Position numbers and translations under genes: made by a program
Part shown: positions 57,600 through 64,000 of the stretch, one piece after another
Layout: each line of letters opens with the position of its first letter
Numbering within the stretch: the stretch's first letter is position 1
Notes under the pieces: generated by a model
Database searches by the model: none
What the model saw: only the letters and a program-made list of their open reading frames with translations
What the model was told of the DNA's origin: nothing
Assembly (NCBI RefSeq): GCF_015024225.1
Contig: NZ_JACJGM010000006.1
Span: 62,001-126,000 of the forward strand
Reading direction: 5' to 3'
DNA: 64,000 nt
DNA from: Nocardioides lijunqiniae
GTDB lineage: Bacteria > Actinomycetota > Actinomycetes > Propionibacteriales > Nocardioidaceae

Positions 57600-58697
57600 T
57601 CAGTCGCCGAGGTCGACGATGGCGGCCACGGGGCCGCCGCCGTCGGGGCCCTGGTGGGCCGCCGACACGGAGACGAACACGGCGGGGTCGCCCGTGACCG
57701 CCGCGGTGACGCCGCCGACGGCCGCCTTGATCTGGCGGTGCCAGTGCACGTCGGAGTCGTCGAGCATCGCGTTGCGGCGTCCGCGCACCTGCCCGTCCTG
57801 CGACACCTCGCACTTGAGGAAGACGTTGACCAGGCGGCCGTCGAGGTCCTCCGTGCGCGGGCGCTCGGGCAGGTCGAGGCCGGCGGAGCGGATCGCCTCC
57901 CAGATGCCGTCCTGGTCGAGCGCGTCCTTCATCACCGAGTGGCCCACGCGGTAGCGCCCGCCCACGCCGGTCGCGTTGCCGACGACGACCACCTGGGCCT
58001 GGTCGAGCTCGACGCCCGAGGAGCAGGAGGCGACCGCCGAGAAGAGCTCGCGGTTGTGCATCACGTCGGCGTCGGTGGGCATCTCGATCTCGCCGAGGGC
58101 GACGGCGATGCCGAGCGCGGTGCAGCCGTTGGACAGGTCCATCGACTCGTGGGTGTGCTCGGTCCAGACCGTCTTGCCGCGCGACTTGGCGTCGCGGATG
58201 GTGTGGACGGTCAGGAGCGGGGTCTTGGTCTGCACGTAGTGCACGTCGGCGACGTCGGTGATCCCGGCCTTCTCCATCGCCACCCGGACGGCGTCGGCGA
58301 CCTTCTCGACCATGGCTACACGGCCGATGTCCTCGGGCAGCAGCACCTCGCTCATCGCGAAGCCGACGGTCAGCCGGGGCTCCTCGCTGGGCTCCGCGTC
58401 GGTGGTGGCGAAGATCGTCGCGTGCGGGCTGATGACGCCGTCGGTGCCGCCGGACCACACGATCGGGACCTGCTTGACCTGGTCGGCCGGGGCGCCCTTC
58501 TCGACCAGGACCTCGCGGAACGCGCGGTCGCTGATGATGCGGGTGTAGTCGTTGACGCCGCCGTTGCCCTCGGTCTTGCCGATGATCGCGATCACGCGGT
58601 CGGCCGCCATGACCCCGTCGTCTATCAGCTTCGCGAGCTCGCTCGCGTCCGCGACGGAGTGGATCGGGACCTTGCGTACTTCGATGGCGTCGGGCAT
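57600..58697 (-). CDS. Cyanuric acid hydrolase/barbiturase family ring-opening amidohydrolase
   Basis: A 365-residue member of the AtzD/TrzD-barbiturase family, with three similar repeat units. Conserved motifs: [12 protein letters not shown] (about residues 84-95), [35 protein letters not shown] (about 220-239) and [10 protein letters not shown] near the C terminus. Ser-Lys dyads in these repeats form the active site. Members open the ring of cyanuric acid or barbiturate. The downstream pathway genes (biuret or ureidomalonate hydrolases) are absent. It lies 20 bases after a carbamate kinase gene, with which it is probably cotranscribed. Confidence 0.85.
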   Translation of the reverse strand: MPDAIEVRKVPIHSVADASELAKLIDDGVMAADRVIAIIGKTEGNGGVNDYTRIISDRAFREVLVEKGAPADQVKQVPIVWSGGTDGVISPHATIFATTDAEPSEEPRLTVGFAMSEVLLPEDIGRVAMVEKVADAVRVAMEKAGITDVADVHYVQTKTPLLTVHTIRDAKSRGKTVWTEHTHESMDLSNGCTALGIAVALGEIEMPTDADVMHNRELFSAVASCSSGVELDQAQVVVVGNATGVGGRYRVGHSVMKDALDQDGIWEAIRSAGLDLPERPRTEDLDGRLVNVFLKCEVSQDGQVRGRRNAMLDDSDVHWHRQIKAAVGGVTAAVTGDPAVFVSVSAAHQGPDGGGPVAAIVDLGD

Positions 58698-58717
58698 GGG
58701 GAGTGTCCTTTCGAGAC

Positions 58718-59650
58718 CTACGCGGGCGTGACGACCGTGCCGGCTCCACCGTCCACGGCCTGGGTGATGTTGTCCAGGCTGGTGATCACACCACGACGAC
58801 CCGTCCGCTCGACGAACCGGCACACCGCGTCGACCTTGGGACCCATCGAGCCGCTCGCGAAGTGACCGTCGGCGGCGTGGCGGCGCAGCGCGGCGACGCT
58901 CACCTCCCCCAGCTCCTCGGCGTCCGGCTCGCCGTAGCGCAGCACGGCGTGCGGCACGTCCGTCGCCACGACGAGGACGTCGGCGGCGACGGTCTCGGCG
59001 AGCAGCGCGGCGCCGAGGTCCTTGTCGATCACGGCCTCCACCCCGCGCAGACGCCCGTGCTCGCGCACCACCGGGATCCCGCCGCCGCCGTTGGCCACGA
59101 CCACGAAGCCGGCCTCGATCAGCGCGAGCGCCGCCGGCGCGTCCAGGATCTCGCGCGGCTCCGGGGAGGCCACGACGCGGCGCCAGCCCTTGTGGCCCCG
59201 GTCCTCCCACACCTCGCCGTGCCCCTGGAGGAGCGCCGCCTCGTCGGCGGGCAGGTAGCGGCCGATCGGCTTGGTCGGGCTGGCGAAGCCCGGGTCGTCG
59301 CCGTCGACGAGCGTGCGCGTGACCACCGTCGCCGTCGAGCGCTCGACACCGCGCGCCGCGAGGGCCGCCTCGAGGGCGTTCATCAGGACGAACCCGAGCG
59401 TCGCCTGGGTCTGCGCGCCGCACCAGTCCAGCGGCACGGGCGGCACGACGGCGGCGGCCAGCTCGTTCTTGACCAGCAGGTTGCCCACCTGCGGCCCGTT
59501 GCCGTGGGTGACGACCACCTCGACGTCGTGGGCGAGCAGGCCGGCGACCGCCGACATCGCGACCTCGGCGGCGGCGATCTGGTCCTCGGGACGCGCGCGG
59601 CCCTCGGCGTTCGTCATGGCGTTGCCGCCCAGCGCGAGCAGGACCCTCAT
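58718..59650 (-). CDS. arcC: Carbamate kinase
   Basis: A 310-residue amino-acid-kinase-fold enzyme. LALGGNAM (about residues 5-12), [13 protein letters not shown] (about 47-59), [12 protein letters not shown] (about 180-191), [12 protein letters not shown], and the C-terminal [10 protein letters not shown] are all present. It makes ATP from carbamoyl phosphate and ADP, or the reverse. It precedes the cyclic-amide hydrolase with 20 bases between. No arginine deiminase, ornithine transcarbamoylase or oxamate transcarbamoylase gene is near, so an ADI role is unlikely. Confidence 0.92.
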   Translation of the reverse strand: MRVLLALGGNAMTNAEGRARPEDQIAAAEVAMSAVAGLLAHDVEVVVTHGNGPQVGNLLVKNELAAAVVPPVPLDWCGAQTQATLGFVLMNALEAALAARGVERSTATVVTRTLVDGDDPGFASPTKPIGRYLPADEAALLQGHGEVWEDRGHKGWRRVVASPEPREILDAPAALALIEAGFVVVANGGGGIPVVREHGRLRGVEAVIDKDLGAALLAETVAADVLVVATDVPHAVLRYGEPDAEELGEVSVAALRRHAADGHFASGSMGPKVDAVCRFVERTGRRGVITSLDNITQAVDGGAGTVVTPA

Positions 59651-59742
59651 GGGCCGACCCTAGGCGGTGGGAGCCCCGGACGCGCCGAAGCCGGCACCAG
59701 CGGATGCTGGTGCCGGCTCCGGCCGTGGTGCGTCGGGCGTCG

Positions 59743-62700
59743 TCAGCGGACGATGACGACGACCTTGGTGCTGCGGCTGGGCGCCACGCGGCCGCTGCCG
59801 GCGAAGACCGCCGTCAGCACGTGCCGGCCCTTGCCCAGGCGGAGGACGACGGCCTTGCGGCCACCGCTCACCGTGACCGTGCGGACGGTGCGGCCCTTGT
59901 CCTTGATCTGGACCGTTCCCCGGCCGTTCATGCCGGGGATCGTCAGGGAGACGGTCGCCCGGACCACACGGGCCTGGACCTTCTTGACCGTCAGCCTCGT
60001 CGTCGAGGTGGCCTTCGCCACCACGACGTCGACGCTCTCGCTGCTGGCGGACTCGAACCCGCCGCCGGCCGGCGTGTAGACGGCCGTGAAGCTGGACCGG
60101 CCGGGCTCGAGGCCCTTGACGACCAGCGTCGCGGCACCCTCGACCAGCGTGGCGGAGGCGACGGTCCTGCCGGCCCGGTCGCGCAGCGCGACGGTGCCGT
60201 TGGGCGTGCCCTCGTCGGAGGTCACGGTGACCCCGAACCTGGCGGCCTGCGGGTACCTGATCGACGAGTCCGTCGTCAGCGCCACGGTGGTGCTCGACGG
60301 CGCCTGGACGCCGTCACCCGTCGGACCGGCCCAGAAGATCGCCCGGGCGGCCTGGCTCATGCCGCCCTTGACGTGGGTGCGGTAGAAGACCGACGTGCCG
60401 AACACGACGGCGCGGGCACCCGAGGCGGCCTCGCCGGCGATGACGGACGGCTGACCCGCGGCGTTGCCCGGGCCGTTCGTGCCGGCACCGCTGGGACGCC
60501 AGTGACCGGCGAGCAGCGGGTCGGTGCCGTAGGTCTGCAGGACCCGCGTGCCCTCACCCGGGGTGAACCAGGTGGCCGGGTAGATGAACGAGCTCTCCTG
60601 GGCGTACGGCGCGAGCACCGAGTCGGCCGGGGTGTCGACGTCCACGATGCCGTTGCCCGAGCCGTTGCCGGCGACCGCGGTGCCGGAGACCAGCCCGAAG
60701 GACGACGCGGCGGTGAAGGCGTTGCCGGAGCGGCCGACGATCGACCCGCCGGCGTCCACCCAGCTCTGGACCGCGAGGCGGCCGGGCGAGCCGGCGGCCG
60801 GGTTGAACGCGCTGCCCACCCACAGGAGGTCGACGCCCTCGAGGCCCGTGGGGGTCCCGTTGGTGGCGGCGGTGTTGATCGCGGCCGCCGTGATGGGCTT
60901 GATGTCGTCGAACCCGAGCTCGATGAGGGACAGGCGGTCGTCCTGGGTGCCGACGTAGGCGATCGTCAGGTCGGTCAGACCCTTAGTCCCCTCGTCGTCC
61001 AGGGCGGCGACGTCCTCGGCCGAGGCGGCCTCGAAGGCGATGTCGAACTCGTCGGCGGCCAGCACGGCCGCGTCGAAGTCCTCGGGACCGACGACGGCGG
61101 AGCCGTCCTCGAGCATGGAGACCTCGACCCCGTCCTCGAGCAGGGCGTTGAGGCCGCGGAAGTCGCGCACCCCGGCCAGGTCGAAGGTGAGGTAGCCGGC
61201 CTCGTCGGGAGCGTCGCCCACGGGGGCGGCGTCGTCGACGGGCGTCGTCGCGGGCAGGGGGCCGTCGCTGGTCAGGCCGACCTTGTCGACGGTCGCGCCC
61301 CACAGGTAGGAGTAGCTCCACGCCGAGATGTCGTACATCGACGGCACCTTGGGGGAGATGTCCTCGCCGAGGTCGAGCAGCGCGTTGGCCAGGCCACGCA
61401 GCGGCTGGTGCATGTCCACGACGTAGGAGCCGGCCGGGTAGGTCGTACCACCGATCGCGGCAGGAGCGTCGAGCACGCCCACCTCGATGTCGTTGAACAG
61501 GAGCTTGTCCACCAGCGCGGAGGCGTCGCTCGCCGAGCGCTGGCTGTCGCCGGCGGGGATCACGTAGGCGCGCGGCAGCGTGACCGGCTCCTGGTTGTCC
61601 ACGACGTCCCACAGGGGCTTCCACTCCTGGGGGCCCGGCACGTTCGCGATGTTCTCGGTCGTGAGGGCGGTCTTGGCGGCCCCGGCCTCGCCGCGGCGGA
61701 ACACCTCGATCTGGTTCTCGAGCATGCCGCGCGCGTTGGCGGCCACGTTCATGTACTCGACCATGCTCTTGACGGTCTCGAGCCCGACCGCGGTGTTGAC
61801 CACGGCTCGTGCCGGCGTCTGCCGACCACCCGCGGCGCCCCGCGTCAGCGGGAGCTCCACGGTGGAGGTCGCGGCGCCGTAGAACGCGGCGTACTGCGCG
61901 GTGAAGATCGGCGGGAAGTCGTCCCAGCCGTCGGGGGTGTCGCGGTAGGGGATCTTGATGTGCGCGGTCTCGGGCCCGGTGTTGGCGGGCACGACGGCCC
62001 CGGTCGTGGTGTTGAAGTAGGTGTTGTTCGGGATGTTGGCGGCGACGACCTCCTGCTCGACCTTGAGGGCCATCGCGTAGTTGTGCGGCAGGTAGACGTC
62101 GTACTCGTAGTTGGAGCCGTGCGGCGGACCGGTGGGCTCGACCTGCAGCACGCTGGTGTAGCCGTGGAGGTCGGCGCTGTAGATCGGCTGGATCGCCTGC
62201 GCCTGACGCACGAACGACGTCGACTCGGGCGTCGTGTTCGTGATCATGTCGCGGTTGGGGTCCAGGCCGAGGGCCGTGGCGCGCGTGGCGTTGGTGCGGC
62301 CGTCGGGGTTGAGCGACAGCGAGAAGTAGAGGCGGTTGTTGCGCAGGATGCTGCCGACCTCGGCGTCGGAGGCGGTGACGAGCCAGTCGATGTACTGCAT
62401 GACCGCGTCGGTGCCCTCCCACTCGTTGCCGTGGATGTTGGCGCTGACCCAGACCGGGGTCTTGTACTGCGAGAGCAGCTGGGCGTCGGCCTTGGCCGCG
62501 ACCGGGTCGCTCTTGATCTTGTCCCGCCAGGCGGCCTGCTGGGCGGTGTCCTCCGGGCGCTCGGGAGCGGTGACGGTGACGAGGTACAGGTCGCGACCCT
62601 CGGTCGACTGGCCGATCACCTGCGTCGAGATGCGGTCACTGGCCGCCATCCACTGCTTCAGCTTCGGCGCGAGGTCGGGGTGGCCCAGGAGGGCCGCCGT

Positions 62701-62985
62701 CTTCGCCGCGTCGTCGGCGTTGTCGCGGTAGAGGCGCAGCTCCGGCTGGTAGGGGTAGGACGACGGCATCTCGATCGGGTCGGCGACCGCGGGCGCGGCC
62801 GCGGCGGCCTTCGCCACGCGTGCCTGCTCGAGGGGGTCGACCGTGGCGGCCGTGCCCGGCCCGCGACCCTCCGAGGTGCTCTTGGCCGCAGGGGTGGTCG
62901 GTTCCGCCGAGGCGGGCGGGACCAGCAAGACCGAGCCGACGACAGCGAGGCCGCTCAGGCTTGCGAGGAGGCGTGTTTTTCTCAC
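59743..62985 (-). CDS. Secreted M14 zinc carboxypeptidase with C-terminal Ig-like domains
   Basis: A 1080-residue exported enzyme. Signal peptide ([20 protein letters not shown]..., cleaved near residue 27); peptidase domain (about residues 90-420) with zinc ligands in NIHGNEWEG (HXXE, about 178) and DLHGY (about 272), and the catalytic Glu in TSTVELPL (about 371). A central 400-residue region and a C-terminal beta-sandwich stretch (about 880-1080, [10 protein letters not shown]...[11 protein letters not shown]) resemble Ig-like repeats. Probably cell-wall-associated or free. A 19-bp palindrome lies upstream. Confidence 0.88.
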   Translation of the reverse strand: MRKTRLLASLSGLAVVGSVLLVPPASAEPTTPAAKSTSEGRGPGTAATVDPLEQARVAKAAAAAPAVADPIEMPSSYPYQPELRLYRDNADDAAKTAALLGHPDLAPKLKQWMAASDRISTQVIGQSTEGRDLYLVTVTAPERPEDTAQQAAWRDKIKSDPVAAKADAQLLSQYKTPVWVSANIHGNEWEGTDAVMQYIDWLVTASDAEVGSILRNNRLYFSLSLNPDGRTNATRATALGLDPNRDMITNTTPESTSFVRQAQAIQPIYSADLHGYTSVLQVEPTGPPHGSNYEYDVYLPHNYAMALKVEQEVVAANIPNNTYFNTTTGAVVPANTGPETAHIKIPYRDTPDGWDDFPPIFTAQYAAFYGAATSTVELPLTRGAAGGRQTPARAVVNTAVGLETVKSMVEYMNVAANARGMLENQIEVFRRGEAGAAKTALTTENIANVPGPQEWKPLWDVVDNQEPVTLPRAYVIPAGDSQRSASDASALVDKLLFNDIEVGVLDAPAAIGGTTYPAGSYVVDMHQPLRGLANALLDLGEDISPKVPSMYDISAWSYSYLWGATVDKVGLTSDGPLPATTPVDDAAPVGDAPDEAGYLTFDLAGVRDFRGLNALLEDGVEVSMLEDGSAVVGPEDFDAAVLAADEFDIAFEAASAEDVAALDDEGTKGLTDLTIAYVGTQDDRLSLIELGFDDIKPITAAAINTAATNGTPTGLEGVDLLWVGSAFNPAAGSPGRLAVQSWVDAGGSIVGRSGNAFTAASSFGLVSGTAVAGNGSGNGIVDVDTPADSVLAPYAQESSFIYPATWFTPGEGTRVLQTYGTDPLLAGHWRPSGAGTNGPGNAAGQPSVIAGEAASGARAVVFGTSVFYRTHVKGGMSQAARAIFWAGPTGDGVQAPSSTTVALTTDSSIRYPQAARFGVTVTSDEGTPNGTVALRDRAGRTVASATLVEGAATLVVKGLEPGRSSFTAVYTPAGGGFESASSESVDVVVAKATSTTRLTVKKVQARVVRATVSLTIPGMNGRGTVQIKDKGRTVRTVTVSGGRKAVVLRLGKGRHVLTAVFAGSGRVAPSRSTKVVVIVR

Positions 62986-63013
62986 CGATGCTCATTTCCT
63001 CAAGGGATGTGGC

Positions 63014-63032
63014 TTGTCAGACTGTCTGACAA
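63014..63032. promoter_or_regulatory. Perfect 19-bp palindrome upstream of the M14 gene
   Basis: TTGTCAGACTGTCTGACAA, arms of nine bases around a central T, 29-47 bases before the start codon. The length and symmetry suit a TetR or GntR operator. Confidence 0.8.
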
Positions 63033-63089
63033 CTCCCCCGGGCGCCAGGGGTAACGCATACCTTTCTCGGCATGTGGCGCGTCGAGCGC

Positions 63090-63104
63090 GTAACGCTCCG
63101 TTAC
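63090..63104. promoter_or_regulatory. GTAACG-N3-CGTTAC palindrome
   Basis: A 15-bp palindrome between the M14 gene and the TetR gene at 63122. Further GTAACG and GTTAAC words lie close by. Confidence 0.55.
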
Positions 63105-63121
63105 GGCTGCGTTAACCCGGG

Positions 63122-63691
63122 TCAGGCAGCGGCGAGCAGGTCCTGCACCAGGCCGACCGCCGTCGTGGCGCTCTGCTGCGGGTCGCCGTAGGGGGCGCTG
63201 GCGTAGAGGCCCTCGAGCACCAGCCAGATGCGCTCGGCGAGCACGTCGGGCTCGGACGTGCCGAGGTCGGCCACCAGCGTGTCGACGCGCTCGCGCAGGC
63301 CCTGCACCTCCGCCTCGGCGAGGCGCGCCGGGGCGTGGTCGTCCTCGCGGACCTCGCGCAGGTAGCTGCGGAAGGGGCAGCCGCGGTAGCCGGGATCGGC
63401 CACCCAGTCGGCGACCTGGCGGGTCAGCGCCACCAGCGCGGCGGACGGCACCCGGTCGAGCCCGGCCAGCGCGCCGTCCATCGTCGCGTCCAGCCGCGTC
63501 GCCATCTGCTGGAGGTAGGCGAGGACGAGCGCCTCCTTGCTCGGGAAGTGGCGGTAGAGCGCGTTCTTTCCGCAGCCGGCGTCCGCCACGATCTCGGCCA
63601 GGCCCACCGCACGCACGCCGCGCTCGTAGAACAACGCGGTGGCGGTCCCGACGATCCGGTCGCGCAGGGCGGGGTCGGCGGGGCGGGGCAT
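63122..63691 (-). CDS. TetR/AcrR family transcriptional regulator
   Basis: A 189-residue repressor from ATG 63691. HTH: AVGLAEIVADAGCGKNALYRHFPSKEALVLAY (about residues 27-58). The C-terminal domain contains GCPFRSYLREVREDD. It is divergent from the SDR gene, and two CGGACCG-N2-CGGTCCG palindromes lie between them. The regulator is expected to repress the SDR gene and itself. Confidence 0.9.
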   Translation of the reverse strand: MPRPADPALRDRIVGTATALFYERGVRAVGLAEIVADAGCGKNALYRHFPSKEALVLAYLQQMATRLDATMDGALAGLDRVPSAALVALTRQVADWVADPGYRGCPFRSYLREVREDDHAPARLAEAEVQGLRERVDTLVADLGTSEPDVLAERIWLVLEGLYASAPYGDPQQSATTAVGLVQDLLAAA

Positions 63692-63704
63692 GCCACCCAC
63701 CTTA

Positions 63705-63788
63705 CGGACCGCTCGGTCCGACTTCGCGGATCCGGGAATGGACCCGCGTCCGCGACCGCTGCACCCCGGTAACGGACCGATCGGTCCG
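63705..63788. promoter_or_regulatory. Two TetR operators between the TetR and SDR genes
   Basis: CGGACCGCTCGGTCCG at 63705-63720 and CGGACCGATCGGTCCG at 63773-63788. The second is a perfect 16-bp palindrome. One stands beside the start of each divergent gene; their centres are 68 bp apart. Confidence 0.85.
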
Positions 63789-63808
63789 CAACAACGGAAG
63801 GCAGTCCC

Positions 63809-64000
63809 TTGAGCATCGTCCTCGACCAGTCCACCGTCCTCGTCACCGGCGCCAACCGCGGCCTCGGCAAGGCGTTCACCGAGGCCCTCGTGGCCGCCGG
63901 CGCCACCGTGTACGCCGGGGCGCGCGACCCGGGGTCCGTCACGACGCCGGGCGCCACGCCCGTGCGCCTCGACGTGAGCGACGACGCCTCGGTCGCCGAG
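63809..64000 (+). CDS. SDR-family oxidoreductase, N-terminal part
   Basis: The window ends in this gene after 64 codons. The N-terminal Rossmann motif TGANRGLG (about residues 14-21) and a following VRLDVSDDASV identify a short-chain dehydrogenase/reductase. TTG 63809 is the best start because GGAAGG stands about eight bases upstream. It is divergent from the TetR gene, its probable repressor. The active-site Ser-Tyr-Lys lies beyond the window. Confidence 0.85.
   Translation, partial: MSIVLDQSTVLVTGANRGLGKAFTEALVAAGATVYAGARDPGSVTTPGATPVRLDVSDDASVAE

Noticed and set aside
59704..63054. A 1116-codon open frame opposite the M14 carboxypeptidase gene
   Set aside because: Biased composition without any domain; the minus-strand gene has a signal peptide, zinc motifs and proper start.

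Overview
The window is about 70% G+C chromosomal DNA from a high-G+C actinomycete. Gene order and protein style fit the Nocardioidaceae (Nocardioides-like), but I could not test this by database search. Evidence for an actinobacterium: the sigR-rsrA pair near aroA-rsgA-hisN; the conserved block ylbL / PPA1309 / UPF0182 / DUF2342 metalloprotease / whiB7 / uvrD2 / mrx1 / nudC / adnAB, which parallels the mycobacterial Rv3193c-Rv3202c region; a 24-residue bL37 gene; and many starts with a TAnnnT box 6-8 bases upstream, as in leaderless actinobacterial transcripts. I see no phage, insertion sequence, plasmid gene, CRISPR array or rRNA operon. Both edges cut genes: a ThDP enzyme on the left and an SDR oxidoreductase on the right.

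Layout. 1-7 kb: mixed housekeeping and detoxification genes (ThDP enzyme, GNAT, thioesterase, bL37, TerD, a frameshifted RluA-type pseudouridine synthase, an MBL hydrolase with its divergent TetR, a VOC protein, an HAD hydrolase). 6.2-13 kb: redox sigma factor sigR and anti-sigma rsrA, a hydrolase, an SRAP peptidase, aroA, rsgA, hisN. 13-30 kb: CBS, GAF, FKBP, S4 and DUF445 proteins, a secreted HEFFH protein, an amidohydrolase plus cysteine dioxygenase, a WYL regulator, a UvrA paralogue, a CNNM transporter, and a small stress cassette (52-aa membrane peptide, Usp, Nudix) with its TetR. 30-47 kb: initiator tRNA, the conserved actinobacterial core block, a DnaA-box cluster, and whiB7 with a complete attenuator. 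47-55 kb: purine phosphorylase, flavoprotein, and the two AdnAB-type helicase-nucleases. 55-64 kb: secreted ELW-repeat protein, TetR genes, a cyclic-amide hydrolase with a carbamate kinase, a large secreted M14 carboxypeptidase, and a TetR/SDR pair with duplicated operators.

How parts work together. A thiol-stress circuit can be read from promoter sequence. The box GGAAT-N18-GTT or GGAAC-N18-GTT stands in front of sigR itself, in front of mycoredoxin mrx1, and twice back to back in the 150-bp gap between the Usp cassette and a small membrane protein gene at 29.2 kb. The latter promoters are overlapped by inverted repeats whose half-site also occurs in front of the nearby TetR gene. A translation-stress circuit is visible at whiB7: a promoter with an upstream AT-rich block, a 75-codon leader reading frame, mutually exclusive antiterminator and terminator stems, and a segment complementary to the whiB7 ribosome binding site. 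DNA repair is strongly represented (uvrD2, adnA, adnB, UvrA paralogue, SRAP).
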